Shown in pieces: positions 36,336 to 44,286 of a stretch of DNA of 64,000 nucleotides. Made by a program: the position numbers and the translations under genes. The stretch's first letter is position 1. Every line of letters starts with the position of its first letter. The stretch comes from UBA2357 sp041916775 (lineage in GTDB: Bacteria; Pseudomonadota; Gammaproteobacteria; Burkholderiales; Rhodocyclaceae), in contig JAYRYZ010000011.1 of assembly GCA_041916775.1 (NCBI GenBank), positions 90,016-154,015 on the forward strand. Direction: 5' to 3'. The notes under the pieces were generated by a model. The model did not search any database and was not told the DNA's origin. It was given only the letters and a program-made list of their open reading frames with translations.

Positions 36336-37976
36336 CTACTCGATGGCCGCGGCCGACTTGGCCTGCTGGCGCAGCACGAACTTCTGGATCTTGCCGGTCG
36401 AGGTCTTGGGCAGCACGCAGAACTCGATGTGCTTGGGCACCTTGTAGCGCGCCAGATGCTCGCGGCAGTGGGCGATGATGTCGTCCTTGCTGACCTGGGC
36501 GTCTTCCTTGACCTCGATGTAGGCGGCCGGCACCTCGCCCCACTTCTCGTCGGGCTTGGCGACCACGGCAGCAGTCATCACCGCCGGATGGCGGTACAGC
36601 ACTTCCTCGACCTCGAGCGAGGAGATGTTCTCGCCGCCGGAGATGATCACGTCCTTGGAGCGGTCCTTGATCTTCACGTAGCCGTCCGGATGCAGCACCG
36701 CGAGGTCGCCGGTGTGGAACCAGCCACCGGCAAAGGCCTCATCGCTGGCCTTCTCGTTCTTCAGGTAGCCCTTCATCACCAGGTTGCCGCGGAACATGAT
36801 CTCGCCCATCGTCTCGCCATCGGCCGGCACCGGCTGCATGGTGATCGGATCGAGCACCGTGATCGCTTCCTGCATGTGATAGCGCACGCCCTGGCGGCCG
36901 TTGCGCTCGGCGCGGCGGTCGATCGGCAGCGCATCCCAGGCCGGGTGCTTGGCGCACACCGAGGCCGGGCCGTAGGTTTCGGTCAGGCCGTACACATGGG
37001 TGATGTCGAAGCCGATGCGCTCCATGCCCTCGATGATCGCGGCCGGGGGTGCGGCGCCGGCGATCAGCGCCGACACCTTGTGGTCGATGCCGGCGCGCAT
37101 GCCTTCCGGCGCATTGATCAGCATGCCGTGCACGATCGGCGCACCGCAGAAGTGGGTGACCTTGTGGCTGCGGATGAGCTCGTAGATGAGCGCCACATCC
37201 ACCTTGCGCAGGCAAACATTGACGCCCGCGTTGGCCGCCATGGTCCAGGGGAAGCACCAGCCGTTGCAATGGAACATCGGCAGCGTCCACAGATACACCG
37301 CGTGATGCGGCATGCCCCAGCTGATGATGTTGGAGGCGGCGTTGAGGTAGGCGCCGCGGTGGTGGTACACCACGCCCTTGGGGTTGCCGGTGGTGCCGGA
37401 GGTGTAGTTCAGCGCGATCGCGTCCCACTCGTCGGGCGGCAGCGACCAGCGGAATTCGGGGTCGGCTGCGGCGAGGAAGTCCTCGTACTCGATGGTGCCG
37501 AGCCGTTCGGCGCCGGGGTACTCGGCGTCCAGCGCGTCGATGACGATCGGCTTCGGCCCCTCCAGACGCTCCAGCGCCGGGCCGACGATCGCGGCGAACT
37601 CGGGGTCGGTGATCAGCACCTTGGCTTCGCCGTGGGCGAGCATGAAGGCGATCGCTTCCGGGTCGAGGCGGGTGTTGAGGGTGTTGAGCACGGCGCCGAC
37701 CATCGGCACGCCGAAGTGGGCCTCGAACATCGCCGGTACGTTCGGCAGCATCACCGCGACGGTGTCGCCGCGCTTCACGCCATGCGCCACCAGCGCGCTC
37801 GCGAGGCGACGGCAGCGGGTGTAGGTTTCACTCCAGGTGAAGCGTCGCGCCCCGTGGATCACGCTGATCCGGTCGGGATAGACCTGCGCAGTGCGTTCGA
37901 TGAAGCTCAGCGGCGACAGCGGCACATAGTTGGCCGCGTTCTTGCCCAGACCCTGCTCATAGGGATTCATTGACAT
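36336..37976 (-). CDS. Acyl-CoA ligase (AMP-forming), DmdB-like
   Basis: 546 residues. Adenylate-forming motifs: YTSGTTGNPKGV (P-loop), VYGLTETYGPA, GWFHTGDLAVLHPDGYVKIKDRSKD and the terminal lysine region PKTSTGKIQK. It resembles DmdB/medium-chain fatty acyl-CoA synthetases. It would activate a carboxylic acid to its CoA ester for the dehydrogenase/ETF encoded downstream. First gene of the minus-strand run ligase-etfB-etfA-dehydrogenase, divergent from a two-component system. MNPYEQ at 37970 is an alternative start. Confidence 0.92.
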   Translation of the reverse strand: MSMNPYEQGLGKNAANYVPLSPLSFIERTAQVYPDRISVIHGARRFTWSETYTRCRRLASALVAHGVKRGDTVAVMLPNVPAMFEAHFGVPMVGAVLNTLNTRLDPEAIAFMLAHGEAKVLITDPEFAAIVGPALERLEGPKPIVIDALDAEYPGAERLGTIEYEDFLAAADPEFRWSLPPDEWDAIALNYTSGTTGNPKGVVYHHRGAYLNAASNIISWGMPHHAVYLWTLPMFHCNGWCFPWTMAANAGVNVCLRKVDVALIYELIRSHKVTHFCGAPIVHGMLINAPEGMRAGIDHKVSALIAGAAPPAAIIEGMERIGFDITHVYGLTETYGPASVCAKHPAWDALPIDRRAERNGRQGVRYHMQEAITVLDPITMQPVPADGETMGEIMFRGNLVMKGYLKNEKASDEAFAGGWFHTGDLAVLHPDGYVKIKDRSKDVIISGGENISSLEVEEVLYRHPAVMTAAVVAKPDEKWGEVPAAYIEVKEDAQVSKDDIIAHCREHLARYKVPKHIEFCVLPKTSTGKIQKFVLRQQAKSAAAIE

Positions 37977-38195
37977 CTACTCCTCCTCTCTGAAGATCGG
38001 CCGCTGGTCGCGGCCGGCTATGCGAATCTCGCGGCGGGCGCAGCCCGGCCTGATTCCTGTTGTTGATCGGAGGATGACAAAAGAACTTGTCGGGAATATC
38101 GTGGAAATGTACTGAATGTTGTCAGGCCGGGCGGGCGCAGCTTCCCGCTCGCTAGAATCCGCCCACCCTGCATCCAGCCAGCACGTACGCATGCC
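37977..38195. promoter_or_regulatory. Divergent control region of the ligase operon and sensor kinase
   Basis: The 219-bp region holds TGACAA at 38075-38080, TTGTCG at 38087-38092 and TTGTCA at 38119-38124. The first two form a short inverted repeat and the third repeats the half-site. A minus-strand GATATT (38100-38095) could be a -10 toward the ligase. The half-sites are candidates for a regulator, possibly the OmpR-type protein encoded downstream. Confidence 0.3.
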
Positions 38196-40286
38196 ATGAA
38201 CGCCCAACGCAAGCCGACCCCTCCCGGCGATCCCGATGCCCTGCCCTCGATCAGCGACCGGCGCTATCGCAGCATGATGTCAGTGGGCCTGGACCGGCTC
38301 GACCAGGGCGTGACCGTGTTCGACGAGAAGCTCCAACTCATCGCCTGCAACCGCGCCTTCCTCACCCTGCTCGAGTTCCCCGATTCGCTCGGGCGTCCGG
38401 GCACGCCCTTCGAGGCTTTCATCCGCTTCAACGCGCTACGCGGCGAGTACGGCCCCGGCGACCCGGAAGTGCAGATCGCCGAGCGCCTTGCCGCGGCGCG
38501 CTCCTTTGCTGCGCACGATACGCTGCGGCGGCGGCCCAACGGCACGCTGCTGTCGATCCGCGGCTTTCCCCTGCCGCACCAGGGCTTCATCGCGATCTAC
38601 TCCGACATCACCGAACGCGAGGCGCAGCGCACCCAGATCGCGCGCCACCAGCAGGAGCTGGAATCCGCCATCCTCAGCCGCACCGAGGCGCTCACGCGGG
38701 CGAATGCCGAGCTCACCGATGCGGTCGAGGCCAACCGCCGCATCACCGCTGCGCTCAAGCACAGCGAAGGGCGGTTGCGCCGCATCACCGACAACATCCC
38801 CGCGCATGTCGCCTATTTCGACAACAGCTGGACCTACCGCTACGCCAACCGCCGCTACGCCGAGTGGTTTGGTCATAGCAGCGACTCGATCGTCGGTGTG
38901 CCGATCCGCACCGCAATCGGCGACGAGGTATTCAACTTCGTCGAGCCCTATGTGCAGCGTGCCCTTGCCGGCGAACAGGTGAGCTACGAATACACCACCA
39001 CAGGGCGCGACGGCTCGGTGGTGCATGCCCACAGCGCGCTGGTGCCGGACGTGGATGAAAGCGGCGCGGTGCAGGGCTGCTTCGTGCACTCGGTGGACAT
39101 CACCGAGCAGCGCCGCACCCAGAGCGCGCTCGCCCAGGCGCAGAAGATGGAGGCCATCGGCCAGCTCGCGGGCGGTCTCGCGCACGACTTCAACAACATG
39201 CTCACCATCGTCATGGGCAACCTCGGCGGCATGCGTGATGCGCGCCCGGACGACCCCTTCAACCACGAATACGTCGAGCCGGCGCTCGAGGCCGCCGGGC
39301 GTGGCGCGGATCTGGTGCGGCGGCTGCTCGCGTTCTCGCGCCAGCAACCGCTGGCACCCCGGCCGGTGGAGGTGAACAACCTCATCCTCGGCATGACGCG
39401 GCTGATCCGCCGCTCGCTGCCGGACAACATCTCGCTCGTCACCGCGTCGCGCAAGGCCGAGCTGGTGGCGATGGTGGACTCCTCCCAACTCGACAACGCC
39501 CTCCTCAACCTCGCGCTGAACGCGCGCGACGCCATGCCCAACGGCGGCGAGCTGCGCATCGAGACCTCGCAGGAGACGCTTGCCGGCGCCGCCGCCGACG
39601 ATCTCGAGCTGCCGCCCGGCGACTATGTGCAGATCGGCGTCAGCGACAACGGCACCGGCATGGATGGAAGCACGATGGCGCGCGTGTTCGAGCCCTTCTT
39701 CACCACCAAGAAGTTCGGCATGGGCAGCGGTCTCGGCCTCGCGATGGTGTATGGCTTCGTCAAGCAGTCCGGTGGCGGCATCCGCATCCGCAGCCGCCAG
39801 GCGGTGGGCACCACCATCGCGCTGGTGCTGCCGCTGGCAGCCGGTCAGCATGAACCCCTGGATGCCGCCGTGCAGGATGAAGCGGATGTGCCGCAGGCTA
39901 CGCTGGACGGCCGCCTCGCGCTCCTGGTCGACGACGACGCGGAAGTGCGCAAGGTCGTGCGCCAGCAGCTCTCGGCGCTGGGTTGCGCGGTGCTCGAGGC
40001 CGAGAACGGCAACGAAGCCGCCGACATGCTGGAGAACGTGGCGGCGATCTCGCTGCTCATCACCGACGTGGTGATGCCCGGCGGCATGGACGGCCGCGCG
40101 CTTACACGCTTCGCGCGGCGCTTCCGTGCAGACGTCGCGGTGGTGCTGATGAGCGGCTTTGTCGATCGTGTCAGCACAGAGACGCTGGCCCCGGACATCC
40201 CGCTGCTCGCCAAACCCTTCGGCCCGAGTGCGCTGCTGCCAGCGGTGCGGAGGGCGCTCGCGCTCACAGGAGGCGCCCAACGATGA
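38196..40286 (+). CDS. PAS-containing hybrid sensor histidine kinase
   Basis: 696 residues, no membrane segments, so cytoplasmic. Order: PAS_7-like domain (residues ~28-140, DRLDQGVTVFDEKLQLIACN), coiled coil (~140-190), second PAS (~192-305), HisKA with GGLAHDFNN (phosphoacceptor H330), HATPase (SDNGTGMD, GSGLGLAMVYGFVKQSGG) and a C-terminal receiver domain (LLVDDDAEV, acceptor D624). It likely senses an internal cue such as redox state or a metabolite. It overlaps the response-regulator gene by 4 bp and diverges from the acyl-CoA ligase operon. Confidence 0.92.
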   Translation: MNAQRKPTPPGDPDALPSISDRRYRSMMSVGLDRLDQGVTVFDEKLQLIACNRAFLTLLEFPDSLGRPGTPFEAFIRFNALRGEYGPGDPEVQIAERLAAARSFAAHDTLRRRPNGTLLSIRGFPLPHQGFIAIYSDITEREAQRTQIARHQQELESAILSRTEALTRANAELTDAVEANRRITAALKHSEGRLRRITDNIPAHVAYFDNSWTYRYANRRYAEWFGHSSDSIVGVPIRTAIGDEVFNFVEPYVQRALAGEQVSYEYTTTGRDGSVVHAHSALVPDVDESGAVQGCFVHSVDITEQRRTQSALAQAQKMEAIGQLAGGLAHDFNNMLTIVMGNLGGMRDARPDDPFNHEYVEPALEAAGRGADLVRRLLAFSRQQPLAPRPVEVNNLILGMTRLIRRSLPDNISLVTASRKAELVAMVDSSQLDNALLNLALNARDAMPNGGELRIETSQETLAGAAADDLELPPGDYVQIGVSDNGTGMDGSTMARVFEPFFTTKKFGMGSGLGLAMVYGFVKQSGGGIRIRSRQAVGTTIALVLPLAAGQHEPLDAAVQDEADVPQATLDGRLALLVDDDAEVRKVVRQQLSALGCAVLEAENGNEAADMLENVAAISLLITDVVMPGGMDGRALTRFARRFRADVAVVLMSGFVDRVSTETLAPDIPLLAKPFGPSALLPAVRRALALTGGAQR

Positions 40287-40999
40287 ACACCAAGCCCGGC
40301 AGCCTGATCCATGTCGTCGAGGACGACCCGGCCATCGCGCGCCAGATCGCCGACACCCTCGCCCGCTTCGACTACCGCGCCGAGATCTTCGCCACCGGCA
40401 GCGAGTTCCTGCGCCATCTCGCGGTCGAGGCACCCAGCCTGTGCATCCTCGACCTCGGCCTGCCCGACCTCGACGGCATGGAGGTGCTGCAGCGCATGCG
40501 CAAGCACCACCGCTGCGGCGTGCTCATCGTCACCGGCCGCAGCGACACCTACGACCGGGTGATGGGCCTCGAGCTCGGTGCCGACGACTACGTCACCAAG
40601 CCCTTCGAATCGCGCGAGCTCATCGCCCGCGTGCGCAGCATCCTGCGTCGCTACACGCCGCAGAGCTTCGAACCCGGCCATCCCGAGATCACCGTCGCCC
40701 ATTTCGCCGGCTGGCAGTTCGAGACCCGCACCTACAGGCTGGTGAGCCCGGACGGCCACGAGGACACGCTGGGCCTCGCCGAAGCGCAACTGCTGATGAC
40801 GCTGCTCGAACGCCCCAACCAGATCCTCTCGCGCGAACAGCTCCTCGCCGGCCGCGACGTCGCCGCCCTCGACCGCAGCATCGACCTGCGCGTCTCCCGC
40901 CTGCGCCGCCGTCTGGAAGAAAACCCCCAGCACGCGAAGCTGATCAAGACGGTGTATGGGGCGGGGTATCTGTTCTCGGCAGTGGTGAGCTGGAGCTGA
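40283..40999 (+). CDS. OmpR-family response regulator
   Basis: 238 residues. Receiver domain with acidic pair VVEDD, phospho-acceptor D57 in ILDLGLPDLDG, T in VTGR and K in DYVTKPF. The winged-helix DNA-binding domain follows (SREQLLAGRDVAALDRSIDLRVSRLRRRLEENP ... IKTVYGAGYLF). ATGA overlap with the hybrid kinase gene makes them a cognate pair. Probable targets are the divergent ligase/ETF/dehydrogenase genes. Confidence 0.93.
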   Translation: MNTKPGSLIHVVEDDPAIARQIADTLARFDYRAEIFATGSEFLRHLAVEAPSLCILDLGLPDLDGMEVLQRMRKHHRCGVLIVTGRSDTYDRVMGLELGADDYVTKPFESRELIARVRSILRRYTPQSFEPGHPEITVAHFAGWQFETRTYRLVSPDGHEDTLGLAEAQLLMTLLERPNQILSREQLLAGRDVAALDRSIDLRVSRLRRRLEENPQHAKLIKTVYGAGYLFSAVVSWS

Positions 41000-41034
41000 A
41001 TCGCACCAGAGTCAGGATACGGATCTCGCGCGCG

Positions 41035-41346
41035 ATGGCGCTTAACATCTTCGACCTCCTCGCCGAGCAGCGCATCGCCGATGCACTGCGCAACGGCGCC
41101 TTCGATGACCTGCCCGGCGCCGGAAAGCCGCTCTCCTTCGACGACGACCCGCTGCTCACACCCGAGCAACGCATGGCGAATCACATCCTCCGCAACGCCG
41201 GCATCGCGCCGGCCGAGATCGGGCTCAGAAAGGAAATCGCAGCGCTGCGTGCACGGTTGGAAGAGGCGGACGGAGAACTCCGCGATGTGCTGCGTCGGGA
41301 ACTGGCAGGCCTGCAGATCCGGCTGGCGGAGATGCAGCGGCGCTGA
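41035..41346 (+). CDS. DUF1992 (DnaJ-like C28 homology) protein
   Basis: 103 residues beginning MALNIFDLLAEQRIADALRNGAFDDLPGAGKPL, the hallmark of DUF1992. A second conserved block is LTPEQRMANHILRNAGIAPAEIGLRKEI. The C-terminus is a likely coiled coil. Function is not known in bacteria; eukaryotic relatives are DNAJC28-like. It follows the response-regulator gene after 35 bp. Confidence 0.88.
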   Translation: MALNIFDLLAEQRIADALRNGAFDDLPGAGKPLSFDDDPLLTPEQRMANHILRNAGIAPAEIGLRKEIAALRARLEEADGELRDVLRRELAGLQIRLAEMQRR

Positions 41347-41442
41347 AGGATGACGCTGCCTCGCGGCATGTGGGACTTTGTCTGCATGGTTCGTTACCGG
41401 GGCCCTGCATGCATTGCATGCGGAATCGGGGGTGCCCCGAGG

Positions 41443-42054
41443 CTAATGTTCATCGCCTCGATGCCGCCCGAGCGGCTCGACCGACTCCAGCGCGAAGATG
41501 GGCTGGTCTGCAGACCCCGCTAGCGAGACGGTGGCCCGAACGTCGCGTTGCTCGCCGCGGATGAAATATGTGACGCTGGTGTAAGGCACTGAGAAAGATC
41601 GACCCTGCCCGATCGATGAAACAGAAACGCCTTTCACCTGACCAACCTTGTTGAGCACGTCTTCATTCCTGGACACAAAGAAGATGGCGTCGCCAGCGAT
41701 GATCGAATTCCATCTGGCATCGTCGTAGACACTGAATCCCAATGCGACCATGAATGCAATGACGGTGGCGAAGATCGCCACCACACCGAGCATGCGAACA
41801 ACCGGCCTCGGCGCAAATCGCCTTCGAATCGCGAGCCCAACGGCACCACCAGCCAGCGCGACGCCCGCATAGGGCACGGCGGCCATCAGGAAGATGCCAA
41901 AAAACCAGGGCGAGAGCGCAAAGCCGCCCCCCGTGGCGAAGACACCCGCCCCCAGGCTCGAAATGAGAACAGCCTGCCAGATGCTTCCTATCAGAAAGGC
42001 GTACACGGCACTGCTCGCGAACGCAAACAGAATGATCAGGTAGGCTGAGTCCAT
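41443..42054 (-). CDS. Membrane protein of unknown function
   Basis: 203 residues with about four hydrophobic segments in the first 110 residues (starting DSAYLIILFAFASSAVYAFLIG), then a ~90-residue soluble domain containing VSVSSIGQGRSFSVPYTSVTYFIRG. I do not recognise the family. Its ATG lies inside the tail of a decayed HEPN gene, in another frame, with 19 bp of overlap. It may have been placed here by the deletion that truncated the HEPN gene. Confidence 0.6.
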   Translation of the reverse strand: MDSAYLIILFAFASSAVYAFLIGSIWQAVLISSLGAGVFATGGGFALSPWFFGIFLMAAVPYAGVALAGGAVGLAIRRRFAPRPVVRMLGVVAIFATVIAFMVALGFSVYDDARWNSIIAGDAIFFVSRNEDVLNKVGQVKGVSVSSIGQGRSFSVPYTSVTYFIRGEQRDVRATVSLAGSADQPIFALESVEPLGRHRGDEH

Positions 42055-42152
42055 AGCATCACGTTCGTCGCAGCCTCTCCGATGACGATCAGGCTCATGA
42101 TGACCGCCTGCTGGATGTGGTCGAGATAATCGGACAGACGATTCTCGCTCAT
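42036..42152 (-). pseudogene. Truncated HEPN (DUF86) toxin gene remnant
   Basis: ATG at 42152 overlaps the nucleotidyltransferase stop (ATGA), as in intact MNT-HEPN operons. It reads MSENRLSDYLDHIQQA, the normal DUF86 N-terminus, then passes straight to VIMSLIVIGEAATNVM, a block normally about 25 residues further on, and ends after 38 codons. The whole C-terminal half with the RxxxxH/Y RNase motif is absent. The junction at QQA suggests loss between short repeats, since intact relatives usually have QQA both before and after the missing piece. It is not a working toxin. Confidence 0.7.
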
Positions 42153-42439
42153 ACCGGCTGCGCTTCCGCGAGTACCTTGGCCCGGAACTTCAGCGGCAGG
42201 TCGCCGGGTGTCAGCAAATCGACGTCCACACCGAGCAGCGATTTCAGTTCTTCTTCCAGATCGCCCAGGTCCAACAAAGTCGCGCCGGGCAGCGCATCGA
42301 CCAGCAGGTCGAGGTCACTTCCATCACGGTCGGTGCCATGCAGCACCGAACCGAACACGCGCGGATTCGCCGTACGGAAGCGGCCCACTGCTTCACGCAC
42401 AGCGCTCCGCTTCATATCGAGCGCAACGGACGGTCGCAT
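42149..42439 (-). CDS. MNT-type nucleotidyltransferase (type VII antitoxin family), now without its HEPN partner
   Basis: 96 residues from MRPSVALDMKRSAVREAV. Minimal nucleotidyltransferase motif GSVLHGTDRDGSDLDLLVD with the GS and DxD residues intact, then VDLLTPGDLPLKFRAKVLAEAQPV. In working type VII systems this protein AMP-adenylates and silences a HEPN RNase encoded directly downstream. Here the partner is only a remnant, so this is an orphan antitoxin or recently inactivated locus. Confidence 0.85.
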   Translation of the reverse strand: MRPSVALDMKRSAVREAVGRFRTANPRVFGSVLHGTDRDGSDLDLLVDALPGATLLDLGDLEEELKSLLGVDVDLLTPGDLPLKFRAKVLAEAQPV

Positions 42440-42733
42440 GACACCCTTCCTGTGGAAACTCGTTGAGATGATAGGCAAGCAAAAGCAGCCTTTCAACAAC
42501 GATCTCCGAGAATCGAAATGCCGTAATTTGACGTACCGCACCGATTGCCGTTGCGGGCTTGTCTCAAGCCTGCATTCTCAAGAAGGCGGAAACCGCGCGC
42601 TCCGCCGGCGGATCCTGTTCGCAGGCGGGCAAGGCAGCCAGCGGCGACATCTACAAGGGACGGGGTTCGCATGCTTCCTCGGACGTTGGTTCCCGATGTC
42701 CCTCGCGAAGGGCTTGCGCTCGGGGGGGGATCG
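42440..42733. other. Region without a recognisable gene
   Basis: This 294-bp stretch lies between the start of the nucleotidyltransferase gene and the end of the luciferase-like gene, both on the minus strand. The first ~100 bp are AT-richer and probably hold the nucleotidyltransferase promoter. The rest is GC-rich with no supported coding frame, tRNA or clear terminator. Confidence 0.5.
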
Positions 42734-43744
42734 CTACCGACCGCAAGCCGCGCTCACGATATCCAGCGCGCGCAGCCGCAGCGCGGGGTCGTAGATGTCG
42801 CACACCAGCATGAGTTCGTCCGCGGCGGTGCGCTCGACCAGGCGGGTGAAGCCCTCCCGGATCCTCTCCGGCCCGCCGATGACGGCGGCGGCGAGGAAGT
42901 CGTGGATCGCGGCGCGGTCGCCGGGGTGGAGCTGCGCCATGAAGTCTGCCTGCGGCGGCGGAAGTCGGCCGCGACGGCCGGTGAGGATGCCATACACCCG
43001 CTGGTAGACGCTGCTCGCGAGAAGCTCTGCCTCGTCGTCGTCGGGTGCGGCGATCACCGGTACGCCCACGACCGCGTGCGGCGCACTCAGCACCGCCGAG
43101 GGGCGGAAGCGGCTGCGGTAGACATCCAGCGCCTGGTCGAGCAGGCGCGGTGCGAAGTGGGAGGCAAACGCATATGGCAGGCCGCGCTCCGCGGCGAGCT
43201 GGGCGGAGAAGAGGCTGGAACCGAGCAGCCAGATCGGCACCTCGGTGCCGGCGCCGGGCATCGCGGTGATGAGCTGGCCGGGTTGGGCCGGGCCGAGCAG
43301 CCGCTGCAGTTCGGCAACGTCGCGCGGAAAATCGGCTTCCGTCTCCGGGCGGTCGCGGCGCAGCGCGCGCATCGTTGCGCCGTCGGTGCCGGGCGCGCGC
43401 CCCAGGCCGAGGTCGATACGCCCTGGATAGAGCTCGGCGAGCGTGCCGAAGGCCTCGGCGACGACGAGCGGCGCATGGTTGGGCAGCATGATGCCGCCCG
43501 AGCCGACGCGGATGCGCTGCGTGCCGCCGGCGATGTAGCCCACCAGCACCGCGGTGGCCGAGCTCGCGATGCCCGGCATGTTGTGGTGCTCGGCCAGCCA
43601 GTAGCGGGTAAAGCCGAGCGACTCGGCGTGCTGCGCGGTACGGAGCGCGGTCTGCAGCGCATCGGCGACGCTGCGGCCCTCGCGCACCGCGACAAGGTCG
43701 AGCATGGAAAGCGGCAGACCGGAAAGCAAGGCTTGTGCAGACAT
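42734..43744 (-). CDS. Luciferase-like (LLM class) flavin-dependent oxidoreductase
   Basis: 336 residues. Family signatures: PLSMLDLVAVREG, RYWLAEHHNMPGIASSATAVLVGYIAGGTQRIRVGSGGIMLPNHAPLVVAE and RIDLGLGRAPGTD. It belongs to the YhbW-like group with a bacterial-luciferase TIM barrel using reduced FMN (or F420 in actinobacteria). The substrate is unknown. The HIT gene lies 9 bp upstream, so they probably form one transcript. Confidence 0.9.
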   Translation of the reverse strand: MSAQALLSGLPLSMLDLVAVREGRSVADALQTALRTAQHAESLGFTRYWLAEHHNMPGIASSATAVLVGYIAGGTQRIRVGSGGIMLPNHAPLVVAEAFGTLAELYPGRIDLGLGRAPGTDGATMRALRRDRPETEADFPRDVAELQRLLGPAQPGQLITAMPGAGTEVPIWLLGSSLFSAQLAAERGLPYAFASHFAPRLLDQALDVYRSRFRPSAVLSAPHAVVGVPVIAAPDDDEAELLASSVYQRVYGILTGRRGRLPPPQADFMAQLHPGDRAAIHDFLAAAVIGGPERIREGFTRLVERTAADELMLVCDIYDPALRLRALDIVSAACGR

Positions 43745-43753
43745 GTTCGCCCT

Positions 43754-44191
43754 TCAGATGCGTGCGCGGATGCGTTCGGCGTAATCCTGGATGACCGCGA
43801 TGCCGGGCTCCTTGCGCGGCCACAGCAGGCCGACGCCGTCGTCCTTGTGGCGCGGCAACACATGCAGGTGGAAGTGGAACACGGTCTGGTCGCCCTCCTT
43901 GCCGTTGAACTGCGCGACCACGAGGCCGGGCGGGTCGAAGGCGTCACGCACTGCGCCGGCGACCCGATGGGCGGTGCGCATCGCCGCGGCGGCCTCGTCC
44001 GGCGTGAGGTCGAGCAGCGTCGCGGCATGGCGCTTGACCGTCACCAGCACATGGCCGGGGTTGACCTGGCCGATATCCATGAAGGCCAGCGTCTCTTCAT
44101 CCTCGAACACCCTCGCGGAGGGGATTTCACCGGCGATGAGACGGCAGAAGATGCATTGGCCCGGGGGCGAATTGTCGACGAACATCGGCAT
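43754..44191 (-). CDS. HIT family protein
   Basis: 145 residues. CIFCRLIAGEIPSARVFEDEETLAFMDI is the typical N-terminus with a zinc-like CxxC, and the active site is the histidine triad HFHLHVLP preceded by QTVFH. HIT hydrolases cleave nucleotide-phosphate conjugates such as AMP-lysine or Ap4A. MFVDN at 44185 is an alternative start. Co-transcription with the luciferase-like gene is likely. Confidence 0.9.
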   Translation of the reverse strand: MPMFVDNSPPGQCIFCRLIAGEIPSARVFEDEETLAFMDIGQVNPGHVLVTVKRHAATLLDLTPDEAAAAMRTAHRVAGAVRDAFDPPGLVVAQFNGKEGDQTVFHFHLHVLPRHKDDGVGLLWPRKEPGIAVIQDYAERIRARI

Positions 44192-44286
44192 GGGGTCTGC
44201 TCCTGGTTCTTTGATCTGGTCGATATGGGGTTGGTGTGCGCAGCTTGCGGCGCGGCGCCGGACACACACGCACACGTGTGCATGTC

